This document shows, in pieces, positions 26,771-35,271 of a stretch of DNA of 64,000 nt. The notes under the pieces are model-generated. The model saw only the letters and a list, made by a program, of their open reading frames with translations, searched no databases and had not been told where the DNA came from. The translations under genes were made by a program, and so were the position numbers. The DNA comes from Spirosoma sp. KUDC1026. Its GTDB lineage: Bacteria > Bacteroidota > Bacteroidia > Cytophagales > Spirosomataceae. The DNA lies in assembly GCF_013375035.1 (NCBI RefSeq), contig NZ_CP056032.1, positions 3,576,001 through 3,640,000 of the forward strand. The letters are read 5' to 3'. Every line of letters starts with the position of its first letter. Within the stretch, counting starts at the first letter, position 1.

Positions 26771-26805
26771 TGACAGGCCATGACAATTTTTGTCAATCAA
26801 TGACA
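26771..26805. promoter_or_regulatory. Four TGACA half-sites phased at 10 bp
   Basis: tgaca at 26771, tgaca at 26781, its complement tgtca at 26791 and tgaca at 26801 are spaced at exactly 10 bases, about one helical turn. The middle two form the perfect inverted repeat tgacaatttttgtca. The last overlaps the DUF1599 start codon. This is what a cooperative regulator site between divergent genes could look like, but no regulator is known. Confidence 0.4.
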
Positions 26806-27345
26806 GTAGCAAAAACGGAAACCGAATATCGGGACATCGTCCAGCGTTGCAAAAGTTTGTTCCTTAAAAAAAATCAGGACTACGGTACCGCATGGCGCAT
26901 ACTTCGCCTGCCCAGTATCACCGATCAGCTGTTTATCAAGGCCCAGCGAATCCGTACGCTTCAGGAAACGGGCGTCAGCAAAGTGGGTGAGGGGGTGGAA
27001 CCCGAATTTGTAGGTATCGTCAACTACTGCGTAATGGCGCTGATCCAGCTTCAACTCCGGGGGGATACGCGCACGGATATTCCAACGGACGAGCTGGAAG
27101 CTCTCTACGATCAGCAGATGGGTCAGGTAATGGATCTGCTGTTTGCCAAGAACCACGATTACGGCGAAGCGTGGCGCTCGATGCGGATCAGCTCGATGAC
27201 GGATATTATTCTGATGAAGCTGCTACGTACCAAACAGATTGAAGACAACCAGGGGAACACGCTGGTGTCGGAGGGCGTTGACGCTAATTATATGGATATG
27301 ATTAACTACGCCGTTTTCTGTTTGATCAAAATGCAGGCGGAGTAG
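26800..27345 (+). CDS. DUF1599 family protein (two tandem Nmad1-type domains)
   Basis: A 181-residue protein starting at ATG 26800 (MTVAKTETEYRDIVQRC). The frame is open for 97 codons upstream but that part is antisense to folP. Two copies of the same domain are visible: LFLKKNQDYGTAWRILR... FVGIVNYCVMALIQLQ and LLFAKNHDYGEAWRSMR... YMDMINYAVFCLIKMQ. DUF1599 is called nucleotide-modification-associated domain 1 because related domains occur near modified-base systems in phages; the function in Bacteroidota chromosomes is unknown. It is followed by the BT_3928-type gene after 92 bases and could be co-transcribed with it. Confidence 0.88.
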   Translation: MTVAKTETEYRDIVQRCKSLFLKKNQDYGTAWRILRLPSITDQLFIKAQRIRTLQETGVSKVGEGVEPEFVGIVNYCVMALIQLQLRGDTRTDIPTDELEALYDQQMGQVMDLLFAKNHDYGEAWRSMRISSMTDIILMKLLRTKQIEDNQGNTLVSEGVDANYMDMINYAVFCLIKMQAE

Positions 27346-27437
27346 CAGACGCTGGTTAGTCCGGCACGTTGTTTGTCGCTTGCTGGCCAGCCATTGTACC
27401 CGTCTTTACGTTGTGTATATCCCCGATACCCTTAGTC

Positions 27438-28595
27438 ATGCAAACTGCTGCTCCCGCTCCTAAAATCAAAACCGGTACCCAACCGATGCTTATTGCCGCC
27501 CAGATTGCCCGTGTGGTGGTGGGTGTTGTCTTTATTTTCTCGGGTTTGATCAAATTAAATGACCCCGTAGGAACGCAGATTAAATTCGAAGAGTATTTCG
27601 AAGTATTTGCGCAGGATCTGCCATTGCTGCACGATTTCTTCATGGGGCTGGTGCCATTCACGCTGGCTATGTCCGTACTGTTCTGTGCGGCCGAGGTGAT
27701 CCTGGGCGTTGCGCTGCTGGCAGGCTATAAACCCAAAGTGACTGTCTGGCTGCTCTTTTTCCTGATCGCTTTTTTCACGTTCCTGACATTCTATTCGGCC
27801 TATTTCAACCGGGTGACCGACTGTGGCTGTTTTGGTGATGCAATCAAGCTCAAACCCTGGCATTCATTCTACAAGGACGTTGTATTGTCGGTGCTGATTC
27901 TGTTTATAATTGGGCACCGTAACCGGCTTAAAGCCCGGCCAACGGGCTGGCTCGTTGGCCTGACTACCGCCTTAACCCTCGGTCTGGGTGTCTACGCGGT
28001 CATGTTCCTGCCGCCAATCGATATGCTGCCGTACGCCGTAGGGAAAAGTATTCCGGCAGGTATGCAGCCCTCCGAGCCACTCCGCTATGAATACATTATG
28101 GAGAAAGACGGCAAACAGGTTAAGCTGGACAAATACCCTACGGAACCCGGTTATGCGTTCAAGGAAATGGTGCTGGTGAATGAAGGCGCCCGGCCCAAAA
28201 TTACGGATTATCGGATCTGGACCGATGGGAGCGAGCTGGAAAGCGATTTCACGCAGGAGTCGTTCAAGGGAAACAAGCTGTTCATCATTGTTAAAAATAC
28301 AAAAGACATTGACGCGGGAAGCATTCCTGCCATCCGCTCGCTGGCAGAAGGGCTCAAAGGCTCAACCGTATCGCCCTACATCCTGACCTCGACGAGCGAC
28401 GCTGAGATCCAGGCGTTCCGCAAAGAGTTTCAATTAGAAAACGTACCGTACTACAAAGCCGACGCCACCGTACTGAAGACGATCATGCGTTCAAATCCCG
28501 GCACCTGGCTGTTGAGCAACGGTGTCGTTCGCGGCAAATGGCATTACAACAAAACCCCGGACGCGGAGGAGGTGAAAAAAATTGTGAATGAGTAG
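27438..28595 (+). CDS. BT_3928-type DoxX/MauE-like membrane protein with thioredoxin-like tail
   Basis: A 385-residue protein starting at ATG 27438; a 23-codon upstream extension is not leader-like. Residues of about 15-165 contain a four-helix DoxX/MauE-type domain (VVVGVVFIFSGLIKLNDPVGTQIKFEEYFEVFA; NRVTDCGCFGDAIKLKPWHSFYKD). The DCGCFGD motif is typical of MauE-like redox proteins. The C-terminal 130 residues look like a thioredoxin fold without an obvious CXXC pair (KLFIIVKNTKDI... GTWLLSNGVVRGKW). A membrane redox or disulphide role is plausible. The final codons (VNE and stop) merge into repeat element C, and shikimate kinase follows. Confidence 0.85.
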   Translation: MQTAAPAPKIKTGTQPMLIAAQIARVVVGVVFIFSGLIKLNDPVGTQIKFEEYFEVFAQDLPLLHDFFMGLVPFTLAMSVLFCAAEVILGVALLAGYKPKVTVWLLFFLIAFFTFLTFYSAYFNRVTDCGCFGDAIKLKPWHSFYKDVVLSVLILFIIGHRNRLKARPTGWLVGLTTALTLGLGVYAVMFLPPIDMLPYAVGKSIPAGMQPSEPLRYEYIMEKDGKQVKLDKYPTEPGYAFKEMVLVNEGARPKITDYRIWTDGSELESDFTQESFKGNKLFIIVKNTKDIDAGSIPAIRSLAEGLKGSTVSPYILTSTSDAEIQAFRKEFQLENVPYYKADATVLKTIMRSNPGTWLLSNGVVRGKWHYNKTPDAEEVKKIVNE

Positions 28596-28597
28596 AA

Positions 28598-28711
28598 GAA
28601 TGAATGAGTGAATGAGCGAATGAGTGATTGAGTGAATAGCTGGCGCGACGAATAAAAAGTATGCGGCATCTATTCACTCAATCACTCATTCACTCATTCG
28701 CTCATTCACTC
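28598..28711. repeat. Octamer-built inverted element C (before shikimate kinase)
   Basis: Arms at 28598-28638 and 28671-28711 are reverse complements at 38 of 41 positions, built of gagtgaat/gagcgaat/gagtgatt octamers. The 32-base spacer starts gctggcgcg, as in element B. Less perfect repeat units extend the element left into the last codons of the preceding gene (from 28583) and right to the shikimate kinase ATG at 28719. Confidence 0.92.
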
Positions 28712-28718
28712 ATTGTGA

Positions 28719-29225
28719 ATGAAAAACATCTTTCTAATTGGAATGCCGTCGTCCGGTAAGAGCACGCTGGGGAAGCGGATTGCGGATAGTTTGCAATGTC
28801 GGTTTGTCGATACGGATAAGCTGATTGTCCGGGACGAGGGGCGTTCCATCGCCGAAATCTTTGCTGAATCGGGCGAAGCTTATTTCCGGGAGGCTGAGCA
28901 GAACATCCTCCGGACGATTCTGCCAGGTAACAGTCTGGTGATCTCGACGGGCGGGGGCATGCCCTGCTTCCACGATAACATGACGTACATTAATGCTACA
29001 GGCATTTCCATCTTTCTGGACGTACCCGTAGAGGTACTGGCTCAGCGAATTATCGACCACGCGCAGGGGGATCGACCCCATTACAATCATGCCGATCCCG
29101 AGCTGATCGAAAGCCTTCGGAAACGCTACGTCGACCGGCTTCCCTTCTATAGTCAGGCCAACGTGGTTGTAACGGGAGAAACCCAGGAAGACGAAATTCT
29201 GCGTCGGCTCGGTGAGTGGCTGTAG
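28719..29225 (+). CDS. aroK: Shikimate kinase
   Basis: A 168-residue kinase that phosphorylates shikimate at O3 in aromatic amino acid synthesis. The Walker A motif is near the start (LIGMPSSGKSTLGKRIA). The DTD motif (FVDTDKLI), EAYFREAE, the ISTGGGMPC loop and the lid region (DRPHYN) are also visible. The size is normal. The ATG directly follows the right arm of repeat element C, which could form a hairpin that hides or exposes the start region. Confidence 0.95.
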   Translation: MKNIFLIGMPSSGKSTLGKRIADSLQCRFVDTDKLIVRDEGRSIAEIFAESGEAYFREAEQNILRTILPGNSLVISTGGGMPCFHDNMTYINATGISIFLDVPVEVLAQRIIDHAQGDRPHYNHADPELIESLRKRYVDRLPFYSQANVVVTGETQEDEILRRLGEWL

Positions 29226-29262
29226 ATTCTGAATTTGTTGAATAGCAAGAATACCCTGAAAC

Positions 29263-29303
29263 AAATAGAAGGGGCCGCCTATTATAGGCGGCCCCTTCTA
29301 TTT
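29263..29303. terminator. Bidirectional terminator, 41-base near-continuous palindrome
   Basis: Two perfect 20-base arms are separated by a single central T. The outer bases are A-rich and T-rich, so transcripts from aroK and from the converging outer membrane gene can both end here. Confidence 0.9.
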
Positions 29304-29318
29304 GACGAGTAAGATACC

Positions 29319-30926
29319 TTAAAAGAACGTGCCGATCGACAGCGTTACGTTGGTATTCCGGTCGCTGGTCAGCACCGTTGGCGTATCGACGTCAGACGGT
29401 AAAGAATAGGGCGTAAATCCCGATTTGTAGGTCAGGTAAGCGCCCGACAGATCGGCAAAGAAACGATCGTTACGAACGCCCAAGCCAGCTGAAATCAGCA
29501 GTTTCGCGCGATCCGACGCCGGGACACGATCCAGGTTGAATTTATAGGCGGTAGGTAGGTAACCCACGCCGGCCCGCAGCCGTAAAATGCCCGTTCTAAC
29601 TTCGGCGCCGGCCCGCAGGTTAACAACGCTCTGGTACGTATCCTGAACAGCCTGACGTACGTCGTTCCGGAAAGCGGTATTGTCGCTGGCCGATGAGAAG
29701 ACCGACGTCCGAACACGCATCCCTCCATACCCTACGTATTCTGCCGTTGCGGTGATAAAGCCCGACTTACCCAGGAAGAACGTAGCGCCCCCTGATGCCC
29801 GTAAGGGTGTTTGCAGGGTATAATCGAAATTGTCGTAAGGCGTTACTACGTCGACACTGCTTGGTGGTCTGTTGTTTATGATGGTCGGGTCGGAAGGATC
29901 GGCAAAAATGGTTTGCGCGAACGTTTCCCGCACGCTGGAGAAGGTCGGCGTAGTCAGCGCAGCACCTAACTGCAGTTCCGGGGCTACTTTATAAATCACC
30001 CCCAACGTTGCGTTAATGCCCGTTCCAGTAACCGTAAACCGGTTGTTCTGCCCGTAGTTGTAAAACGTATTCCCACCGATTGGTAATTCCGTGAAGATGT
30101 ATTCGGACGAATACCGCAGCCGTGTAATACCGATCGACCCACCGATGTACAATTTGTCATCCAGATTACCGGCGTACGCTAATGTCCACTGCGAGTTAGC
30201 ACCCGACCGGCTGAGCGTTGCCCGTTGCTCTTTCTGCGTGTTGGCATCCCCCCGGGCAAACGGTGCCCCATAGATTTGGTTTCCCTGAGAATCCTGTCCG
30301 ACCGGCTGAGTTGGGTCGATCAGGAAAAGCTGATAGGCAGCAGCCGCGGCTGATCCGGCCTGATTCAAATTAAAATTGTACAGATTATCGATGCCCGGTC
30401 CTGTATAGCCGTTCGGGTAGTCGGCGTCTCCGGCGTTAGCGGCATTGACGTACGTCTGCGCAATAGACGAATTGCGGTTGTTGTTGATGCCCCTGGCGCT
30501 CACGTAGTCGTTGAAGTTGACTGACTGGGAATACGTGATACCGAAGGTCGAGCGACGCCAGCGCCGGTCCCCGTTATCACGTCCGGCCAGGATCAAACCA
30601 AACTGGCCTACACTGACTTTGCCATTATTGCCGGTTGTTCGTCCACCCAGATAATCACTCTGATTACTGACGCTATTGTACGAAGGACTAATACTGAACT
30701 CCGACCGGTTATAAAAACCTAGCCCGGCGGGGTTACCAGCAACATTACTGGCATCGGCGCCCAGCGCTGCGTGATTACCGCCTAAGCCCCGGAAACGGGC
30801 CGTTCCATTCAGCGTAAAATCGGAATACCGAAAGGCATCATCAGCATAGTCCGTAGCGGCTCCCTGCCCAAATGTTGCCTGGGCCATCAGTAACAAAAAT
30901 GCGGTCGATAAAAAATGGTTTTTCAT
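29319..30926 (-). CDS. OmpP1/FadL-like outer membrane protein
   Basis: A 535-residue protein with a signal peptide (MKNHFLSTAFLLLMAQATFGQ). The segment RYSDFTLNGTARFRGLGGNHAALGADASNVAGNPAGLGFYNRSEFSISPSY is typical of FadL/OmpP1 relatives in Bacteroidota, where the N-terminus plugs the barrel. Many amphipathic beta strands follow, ending in VTLSIGTFF with a terminal aromatic residue. It probably passes hydrophobic compounds across the outer membrane, but substrate is unknown; similar proteins are often called hemin receptor without proof. It is probably monocistronic. Confidence 0.82.
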   Translation of the reverse strand: MKNHFLSTAFLLLMAQATFGQGAATDYADDAFRYSDFTLNGTARFRGLGGNHAALGADASNVAGNPAGLGFYNRSEFSISPSYNSVSNQSDYLGGRTTGNNGKVSVGQFGLILAGRDNGDRRWRRSTFGITYSQSVNFNDYVSARGINNNRNSSIAQTYVNAANAGDADYPNGYTGPGIDNLYNFNLNQAGSAAAAAYQLFLIDPTQPVGQDSQGNQIYGAPFARGDANTQKEQRATLSRSGANSQWTLAYAGNLDDKLYIGGSIGITRLRYSSEYIFTELPIGGNTFYNYGQNNRFTVTGTGINATLGVIYKVAPELQLGAALTTPTFSSVRETFAQTIFADPSDPTIINNRPPSSVDVVTPYDNFDYTLQTPLRASGGATFFLGKSGFITATAEYVGYGGMRVRTSVFSSASDNTAFRNDVRQAVQDTYQSVVNLRAGAEVRTGILRLRAGVGYLPTAYKFNLDRVPASDRAKLLISAGLGVRNDRFFADLSGAYLTYKSGFTPYSLPSDVDTPTVLTSDRNTNVTLSIGTFF

Positions 30927-31022
30927 AAAGTTTGCCTGGTTCAGGGACGTACTGTATACTGTTTAGAGTAGCAAAAGGCCCGATCGTTTAATCATAAGTT
31001 TATCCCTTCGTGATAGAAAACG

Positions 31023-31060
31023 AAAAACCCCGTCAATTGTAAGACATTGACGGGGTTTTT
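31023..31060 (-). terminator. Terminator of the Gly/Tyr-rich lipoprotein gene
   Basis: A 15-bp perfect stem (aaaaaccccgtcaat/attgacggggttttt) with an 8-base loop lies 21 bases after the stop at 31081 on the minus strand. A-rich and T-rich flanks suit termination in either direction. Confidence 0.9.
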
Positions 31061-31080
31061 TTATTCAAATCAAGTTTTGA

Positions 31081-32349
31081 CTAGCGTGGACCACGGCCAC
31101 CGCCACCACCGACGGAACCTCCGCCACCACCACCGCGGCTGCCACCGCTGAACCCACCCGAAGAAGGTGCGCTGAAACTGGGCTGGCTGTAACTACGGCT
31201 TTGGCTCTGATACGATGGCTGTTGGTACGTCTGCTGGGGAGACTGATACGTGCGCTGTGGCTGCTGATAGCTGGGCTGGCTATATCCCGACCGGGCTCCG
31301 CTGTTGCTATACCCGTTACTATTTGACCGACCACCGCGTGGCGACGAGTAATACGTGTTGCCTGTGACGTTGGAGCCACTACTATAGGCAGGTGCGCTGT
31401 TGCCGGCTCTGCTGTTGTCGTAATAATAGTTGCCCCCGTTCCGACTGCTACCGCCCCGTGGTGAGGTATAGTTGCCGTTAGAACCCCGGACAACCGTTGC
31501 GCCTGAACTATTGGTGTAGGTCGAGTTACCCGCAGCCCGACGAGCTCCCGAGTTATAGGACCGGTTCGAGTTGTCGAAATCGCTGGTATAACGGCCCGAA
31601 CCACGGCTTGCCGTTCCATTATAGGTACGTGCGTTCCGGTACGGGTCGGCACCCACAATTGTAGGATTGCTGGCGTAAATGGGGGTGCCATAGCCGTAAC
31701 CATACCCACCACCATAACCGAATGGCGAATAGAATGGGCTATATGCGCCACCGTAGGCGTATGAGCTGTAGAATGGATCATACAATCCTCCGTACCCATA
31801 GCCAAATGGCGAGTTGAATGGGCTGTAGGCATAAGCGCCATAGCCTCCAAACGGCGAGTAGAACGAATTATAGAACGGACTACCAAAGCCAATGTTGAAA
31901 CCTGTATAACCTACACCCAGAAATGGACTCATACCACTGTAGAAACTACCCCAGCGGTTCCAGCTGTAGGCTGATGCCAGACCTGCGTTATAGGCTTGAT
32001 ATTCAGACTCGTTCCATCCTGGATCAGGTGAAATTCCTCGCTTTAACTTACGGGCGCTTAGGTCGGAATAATACTCATCTGAGTTGGTGTCGTAACCCTG
32101 CTGGTCTTCAACGTAATCAGGGTTAGCGTTGCGGTACGACGACTGACTCCGGCGTTCGTACCGGCTGGGACGTGACGCTACAGAGGCCACGTCGGACGAG
32201 TTGCTAACGTACACGTCTGCCGTAGCCGATGTGCCGTATAGGTCGTCCATTTCACCCGAGCGCTGTGCCGTCTTGAGGCTGGAGCTACAGCTCCAGAAAC
32301 TCAACAGAGCCGCCAGCGTCAGGTAACGATATAAGGGCTGTTTATTCAT
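31081..32349 (-). CDS. Gly/Tyr/Ser-rich low-complexity lipoprotein of unknown function
   Basis: A 422-residue protein with a probable lipoprotein signal (MNKQPLYRYLTLAALLSFWSC, Cys21); the residues before Cys are not the classic pattern, so lipidation is likely but not certain. Residues of about 130-230 are a repetitive aromatic stretch built on YSPF, SPFGYG and YGGA units. Residues 235-400 are Ser, Asn, Gly, Gln and Tyr-rich, and the end is almost pure glycine (SRGGGGGGS, then GGGGGRGPR). The glycine run is not a domain I recognise. The composition suggests a disordered surface or envelope protein. A terminator and a divergent proS support a real gene. A second open frame overlaps it and is rejected. 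Confidence 0.75.
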   Translation of the reverse strand: MNKQPLYRYLTLAALLSFWSCSSSLKTAQRSGEMDDLYGTSATADVYVSNSSDVASVASRPSRYERRSQSSYRNANPDYVEDQQGYDTNSDEYYSDLSARKLKRGISPDPGWNESEYQAYNAGLASAYSWNRWGSFYSGMSPFLGVGYTGFNIGFGSPFYNSFYSPFGGYGAYAYSPFNSPFGYGYGGLYDPFYSSYAYGGAYSPFYSPFGYGGGYGYGYGTPIYASNPTIVGADPYRNARTYNGTASRGSGRYTSDFDNSNRSYNSGARRAAGNSTYTNSSGATVVRGSNGNYTSPRGGSSRNGGNYYYDNSRAGNSAPAYSSGSNVTGNTYYSSPRGGRSNSNGYSNSGARSGYSQPSYQQPQRTYQSPQQTYQQPSYQSQSRSYSQPSFSAPSSGGFSGGSRGGGGGGSVGGGGGRGPR

Positions 32350-32458
32350 CTGGTAAAGGATTTACACTATGTAAACGGTCGAGTATATGCTCTATGTAGG
32401 ATATCTTACATATAAACACAGATTCGGGGCGATTGATTACAAAAATAGGAGAAAAACC

Positions 32459-32466
32459 TATCTTTG
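32459..32466 (+). promoter_or_regulatory. Candidate proS promoter (-7 box TATCTTTG)
   Basis: TATCTTTG fits TAnnTTTG exactly, and a TTG at 32433-32435, 23 bases upstream, may be the -33 element. It would give a leader of about 140 bases before the proS ATG at 32615, and makes the far-upstream in-frame start codons unlikely. Confidence 0.45.
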
Positions 32467-32614
32467 CAAGTCTTTATTGATTAGATTCCGATTTAGCCCG
32501 GAAGGTTTAAACGCAGGCTGGAAAAAGTTAATATTTCTAAAAAAAGCAGCCCGGACTGTCGCGGCTGATAGTCACGCTGCGTTTCCGCTGGCTCGCTTCT
32601 TTCTCTCTGTACCC

Positions 32615-34087
32615 ATGGCCAAAGCAATTCCATCCCGTAGCGAAAACTACTCCGAATGGTATAACGAACTCATTAAACGGGCCGATCTGGCCGAAAACTC
32701 TGCCGTACGCGGTTGTATGGTAATTAAACCGTATGGTTTTTCGATCTGGGAAAAAATGCAGCGCGCCCTGGACGATATGTTCAAGGAAACGGGGCACAGC
32801 AATGCCTATTTCCCGCTCTTTATTCCCAAATCGTACCTCAGCAAAGAAGCCTCGCACGTGGAGGGTTTTGCTAAAGAATGTGCCGTAGTAACGCACTATC
32901 GGCTAAAAAACGCCGAGGATGGTTCCGGCGTGATCGTCGATCCGGAGGCTAAACTGGAAGAAGAACTGATCGTACGGCCAACGTCGGAAACGGTGATCTG
33001 GAGTACGTACAAAAACTGGATTCAGTCGTACCGCGACCTGCCGCTACTCATTAACCAGTGGGCCAACGTAGTACGCTGGGAAATGCGGACGCGGATCTTC
33101 CTGCGCACGTCGGAGTTCCTGTGGCAGGAAGGCCATACCGCTCACGCTACATCGGAAGAAGCACAGGCCGAAACCCGCCAGATGCTGGACATCTACGCGC
33201 AGTTTGCCGAAGAATGGATGGCGGTGCCGGTGGTACGGGGCACCAAAACAGCTAATGAGCGGTTCGCCGGCGCTGACGATACGTTATGCATTGAAGCTAT
33301 GATGCAGGATGGCAAAGCACTCCAGGCCGGGACATCGCACTTTCTGGGACAAAACTTCGCCAAAGCGTTCGACGTGCAGTTTCTCAACAAACAGAATCAG
33401 CTGGACTACGTCTGGGGTACGTCCTGGGGGGTTAGTACCCGGCTGATGGGCGCGCTCATCATGGCACACTCGGATGACGATGGACTGGTGCTGCCACCGA
33501 AACTGGCGCCAATCCAGGTGGTGATCGTGCCGATCTACCGCACCGATGAACAACTGGAAGCGATCTCGGCGAAAATCAAACCCCTGATTCAGGAACTGCG
33601 CAAAGCGGGTGTCTCGGTGAAATACGATGACTCGGATGCGAATAAGCCCGGCTGGAAATTCGCCGAATACGAACTGCGCGGGGTTCCCGTCCGGCTGGCG
33701 ATGGGGGCCCGTGATCTGGAAAACGGAACGGTCGAAATCGCCCGGCGTGATCTGAAAAGTAAGGAAACGGTACCGTTCGACGGGCTGACTGAGCGCATTA
33801 AAAACCTGCTTGACGACATTCAGCGGACGATTTACGAAAAAGCCTTCGCTTTCCGGCAGGAGAATACATTCAAGGTCGACACGCGGGAACAGTTTGACGA
33901 GCAGATCGAAAAAGGAGGATTTCTGCTGGCACACTGGGATGGTACGTCCGAAACGGAAGAAGCCATTAAAGAAGCCACTAAGGCGACAATCCGTTGTATT
34001 CCGTTTGATCAGGAACCCGAAGAAGGCGTTGATTTCTTCTCGGGTAAACCGTCGAAGGGACGGGTGGTATTTGCGCGGGCCTACTAA
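32615..34087 (+). CDS. proS: Proline-tRNA ligase, archaeal/eukaryal-type short form
   Basis: A 490-residue class II synthetase that charges tRNA-Pro. The start at ATG 32615 ([25 protein letters not shown]) matches family N-termini; the frame is open for 76 codons upstream, but that part contains the candidate promoter. Motif 2 ([24 protein letters not shown]) and motif 3 ([24 protein letters not shown]) are clear. An anticodon-binding domain and a short C-terminal domain follow, with no bacterial-type editing insertion. This short form is usual in Bacteroidota. Confidence 0.95.
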   Translation: MAKAIPSRSENYSEWYNELIKRADLAENSAVRGCMVIKPYGFSIWEKMQRALDDMFKETGHSNAYFPLFIPKSYLSKEASHVEGFAKECAVVTHYRLKNAEDGSGVIVDPEAKLEEELIVRPTSETVIWSTYKNWIQSYRDLPLLINQWANVVRWEMRTRIFLRTSEFLWQEGHTAHATSEEAQAETRQMLDIYAQFAEEWMAVPVVRGTKTANERFAGADDTLCIEAMMQDGKALQAGTSHFLGQNFAKAFDVQFLNKQNQLDYVWGTSWGVSTRLMGALIMAHSDDDGLVLPPKLAPIQVVIVPIYRTDEQLEAISAKIKPLIQELRKAGVSVKYDDSDANKPGWKFAEYELRGVPVRLAMGARDLENGTVEIARRDLKSKETVPFDGLTERIKNLLDDIQRTIYEKAFAFRQENTFKVDTREQFDEQIEKGGFLLAHWDGTSETEEAIKEATKATIRCIPFDQEPEEGVDFFSGKPSKGRVVFARAY

Positions 34088-34108
34088 ACGAACAGAGGAA
34101 ATAAATAA

Positions 34109-34159
34109 AACGGTGGCGGGGAATCAGGACTATTTTTGTCCCGGTTTCCCGCCACCGTT
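34109..34159 (-). terminator. Hairpin between proS and the converging membrane protein gene
   Basis: A 12-bp stem (aacggtggcggg/cccgccaccgtt) with a 27-base loop. On the minus strand it is followed by a T-rich tail (ttttatttattt); on the plus strand the T-run is weak. Confidence 0.7.
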
Positions 34160-34196
34160 GCTAGGAGGCCGGCTCAAACTGTTCGATACGTTTATG

Positions 34197-34718
34197 TCAA
34201 CGCGCCAGTTGATGCTGACGCAGGTGCTGCAAATACCAGCTGACGGCCGCGAATGTAACTCCACACAGACCTACCAGCCAGAAAACACCCCACATACTGA
34301 AATACGACCAGCTACGGCGGGAGATGCCGTTCAGCATAGTCATCCCCATCATGCAGAGGCTAATCGCCATAATAAACGCGTTACGCAGGGTCACCCGATA
34401 AGCTTGCCGAAGGTCATATGCACCGTACAGTTTGTTTCGAAATTCGAAAACGATGTCGTCCAGGCTGGCCTGTCGCAACTGCTCGTCGGTCATGGACAGT
34501 GCGACATTGTAGTGAGATCGTAAATGCTGCACGGCTTTTACATTAGCCTGCTCCAGTACCGTTTGCAGCGCATTATCGAAGGGCAAACCAATCCAGAGGT
34601 AATATTCGACTTCGCAGGCAAGGTGATCCAGTAGCTCGTCGACCAGCGCATCGGTCGATCCCGTATGGATCAGGTGGTTGTGCAACGTAGCGAGTTGTTG
34701 CGGGGTGAGCTTTTCCAT
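34197..34718 (-). CDS. HAAS-like membrane protein paired with a PadR regulator
   Basis: A 173-residue protein starting at ATG 34718 (MEKLTPQQLATLHNHL). The frame is open upstream but that part overlaps the padR-like gene antisense-free region and is not conserved-looking. The N-terminal helical part (LVDELLDHLACEVEYYLWIGLPFDNALQTVLEQ) resembles HAAS/DUF1700 signalling domains that accompany PadR regulators. Two membrane segments follow near residues 110-160. The start is 37 bases after the PadR stop in the same direction, giving a two-gene operon. The domain match is by eye. Confidence 0.65.
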   Translation of the reverse strand: MEKLTPQQLATLHNHLIHTGSTDALVDELLDHLACEVEYYLWIGLPFDNALQTVLEQANVKAVQHLRSHYNVALSMTDEQLRQASLDDIVFEFRNKLYGAYDLRQAYRVTLRNAFIMAISLCMMGMTMLNGISRRSWSYFSMWGVFWLVGLCGVTFAAVSWYLQHLRQHQLAR

Positions 34719-34755
34719 AACACTGTGACTTATCGGTTGAGGGGATGTAAGCGTT

Positions 34756-35124
34756 TCAGTGACCGGGAACCAGGCCGGGAGGGGGCGCCAGCAGGGTGCG
34801 CATGGCTTCGACAAAGCGCTCGAAGTCAGACACCTTCCGGGCGGCCGCCTGGGTACCCGTAGGGGTAAGGGAATAATATTTTCGGATCCGGCCATCTACC
34901 TCTCGGGCGTACGAAACCAGATAACCTTCCTGCTCAAGTTTATGCAAAACGGGGTACAGGGAGCCGAAGGATAGCGTAATTTCTCCTTTTGTCCGCTCTT
35001 TAACCGCCTGGGTAATCTCATAGCCATACAGGCTCCCCCGACCAACGGGCGGCTGCTCGGCCAGTAATTTTAACACGATGGTTTTGAGCGTTCCCCGCAG
35101 AAACTCGTTGCCTGTTGCGTCCAT
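34756..35124 (-). CDS. PadR family transcriptional regulator
   Basis: A 122-residue winged-helix repressor (FLRGTLKTIVLKLLAEQPPVGRGSLYGYEITQAV; GSLYPVLHKLEQEGYLVSYAREVDGRIRKYYSLTPTG). The C-terminal helix for dimerisation is short. PadR proteins often repress their own operon, and the partner membrane gene is co-transcribed. The AT-rich inverted repeat 30 bases upstream is a good operator candidate. The ligand is unknown. Confidence 0.92.
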   Translation of the reverse strand: MDATGNEFLRGTLKTIVLKLLAEQPPVGRGSLYGYEITQAVKERTKGEITLSFGSLYPVLHKLEQEGYLVSYAREVDGRIRKYYSLTPTGTQAAARKVSDFERFVEAMRTLLAPPPGLVPGH

Positions 35125-35152
35125 ATGACTTCGGGCTGTTTAGGAAGACGGC

Positions 35153-35183
35153 TTAAATATATATATAACAAAACGATATATGC
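35153..35183. promoter_or_regulatory. AT-rich inverted repeat upstream of the PadR gene
   Basis: The run tatatata at 35158-35166 and atata at 35176-35181 flank the core acaaaacg, in the gap between the PadR gene and the divergent thioredoxin-like gene. PadR-type sites are often AT-rich inverted repeats. No footprint is known. Confidence 0.4.
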
Positions 35184-35271
35184 AACCAAAGGACTACGAA
35201 TTGATTTGCGGATGCGGGCGAACGAATAACCCCGCGCTCTGCGTTGCGGACATGTTGACCAATCTGCAGCT

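Noticed and set aside
31065-31892. A 275-codon frame overlapping the Gly/Tyr-rich lipoprotein in another frame
   Set aside because: It is an echo of the repetitive codons of the real gene; its Thr/Ile/Val/His-rich product has no signal or fold and it ends in the terminator region.
32387-32614. N-terminal extension of ProRS from an upstream start codon
   Set aside because: The extension is not conserved-looking and contains a candidate -7 box; the ATG at 32615 matches family N-termini.
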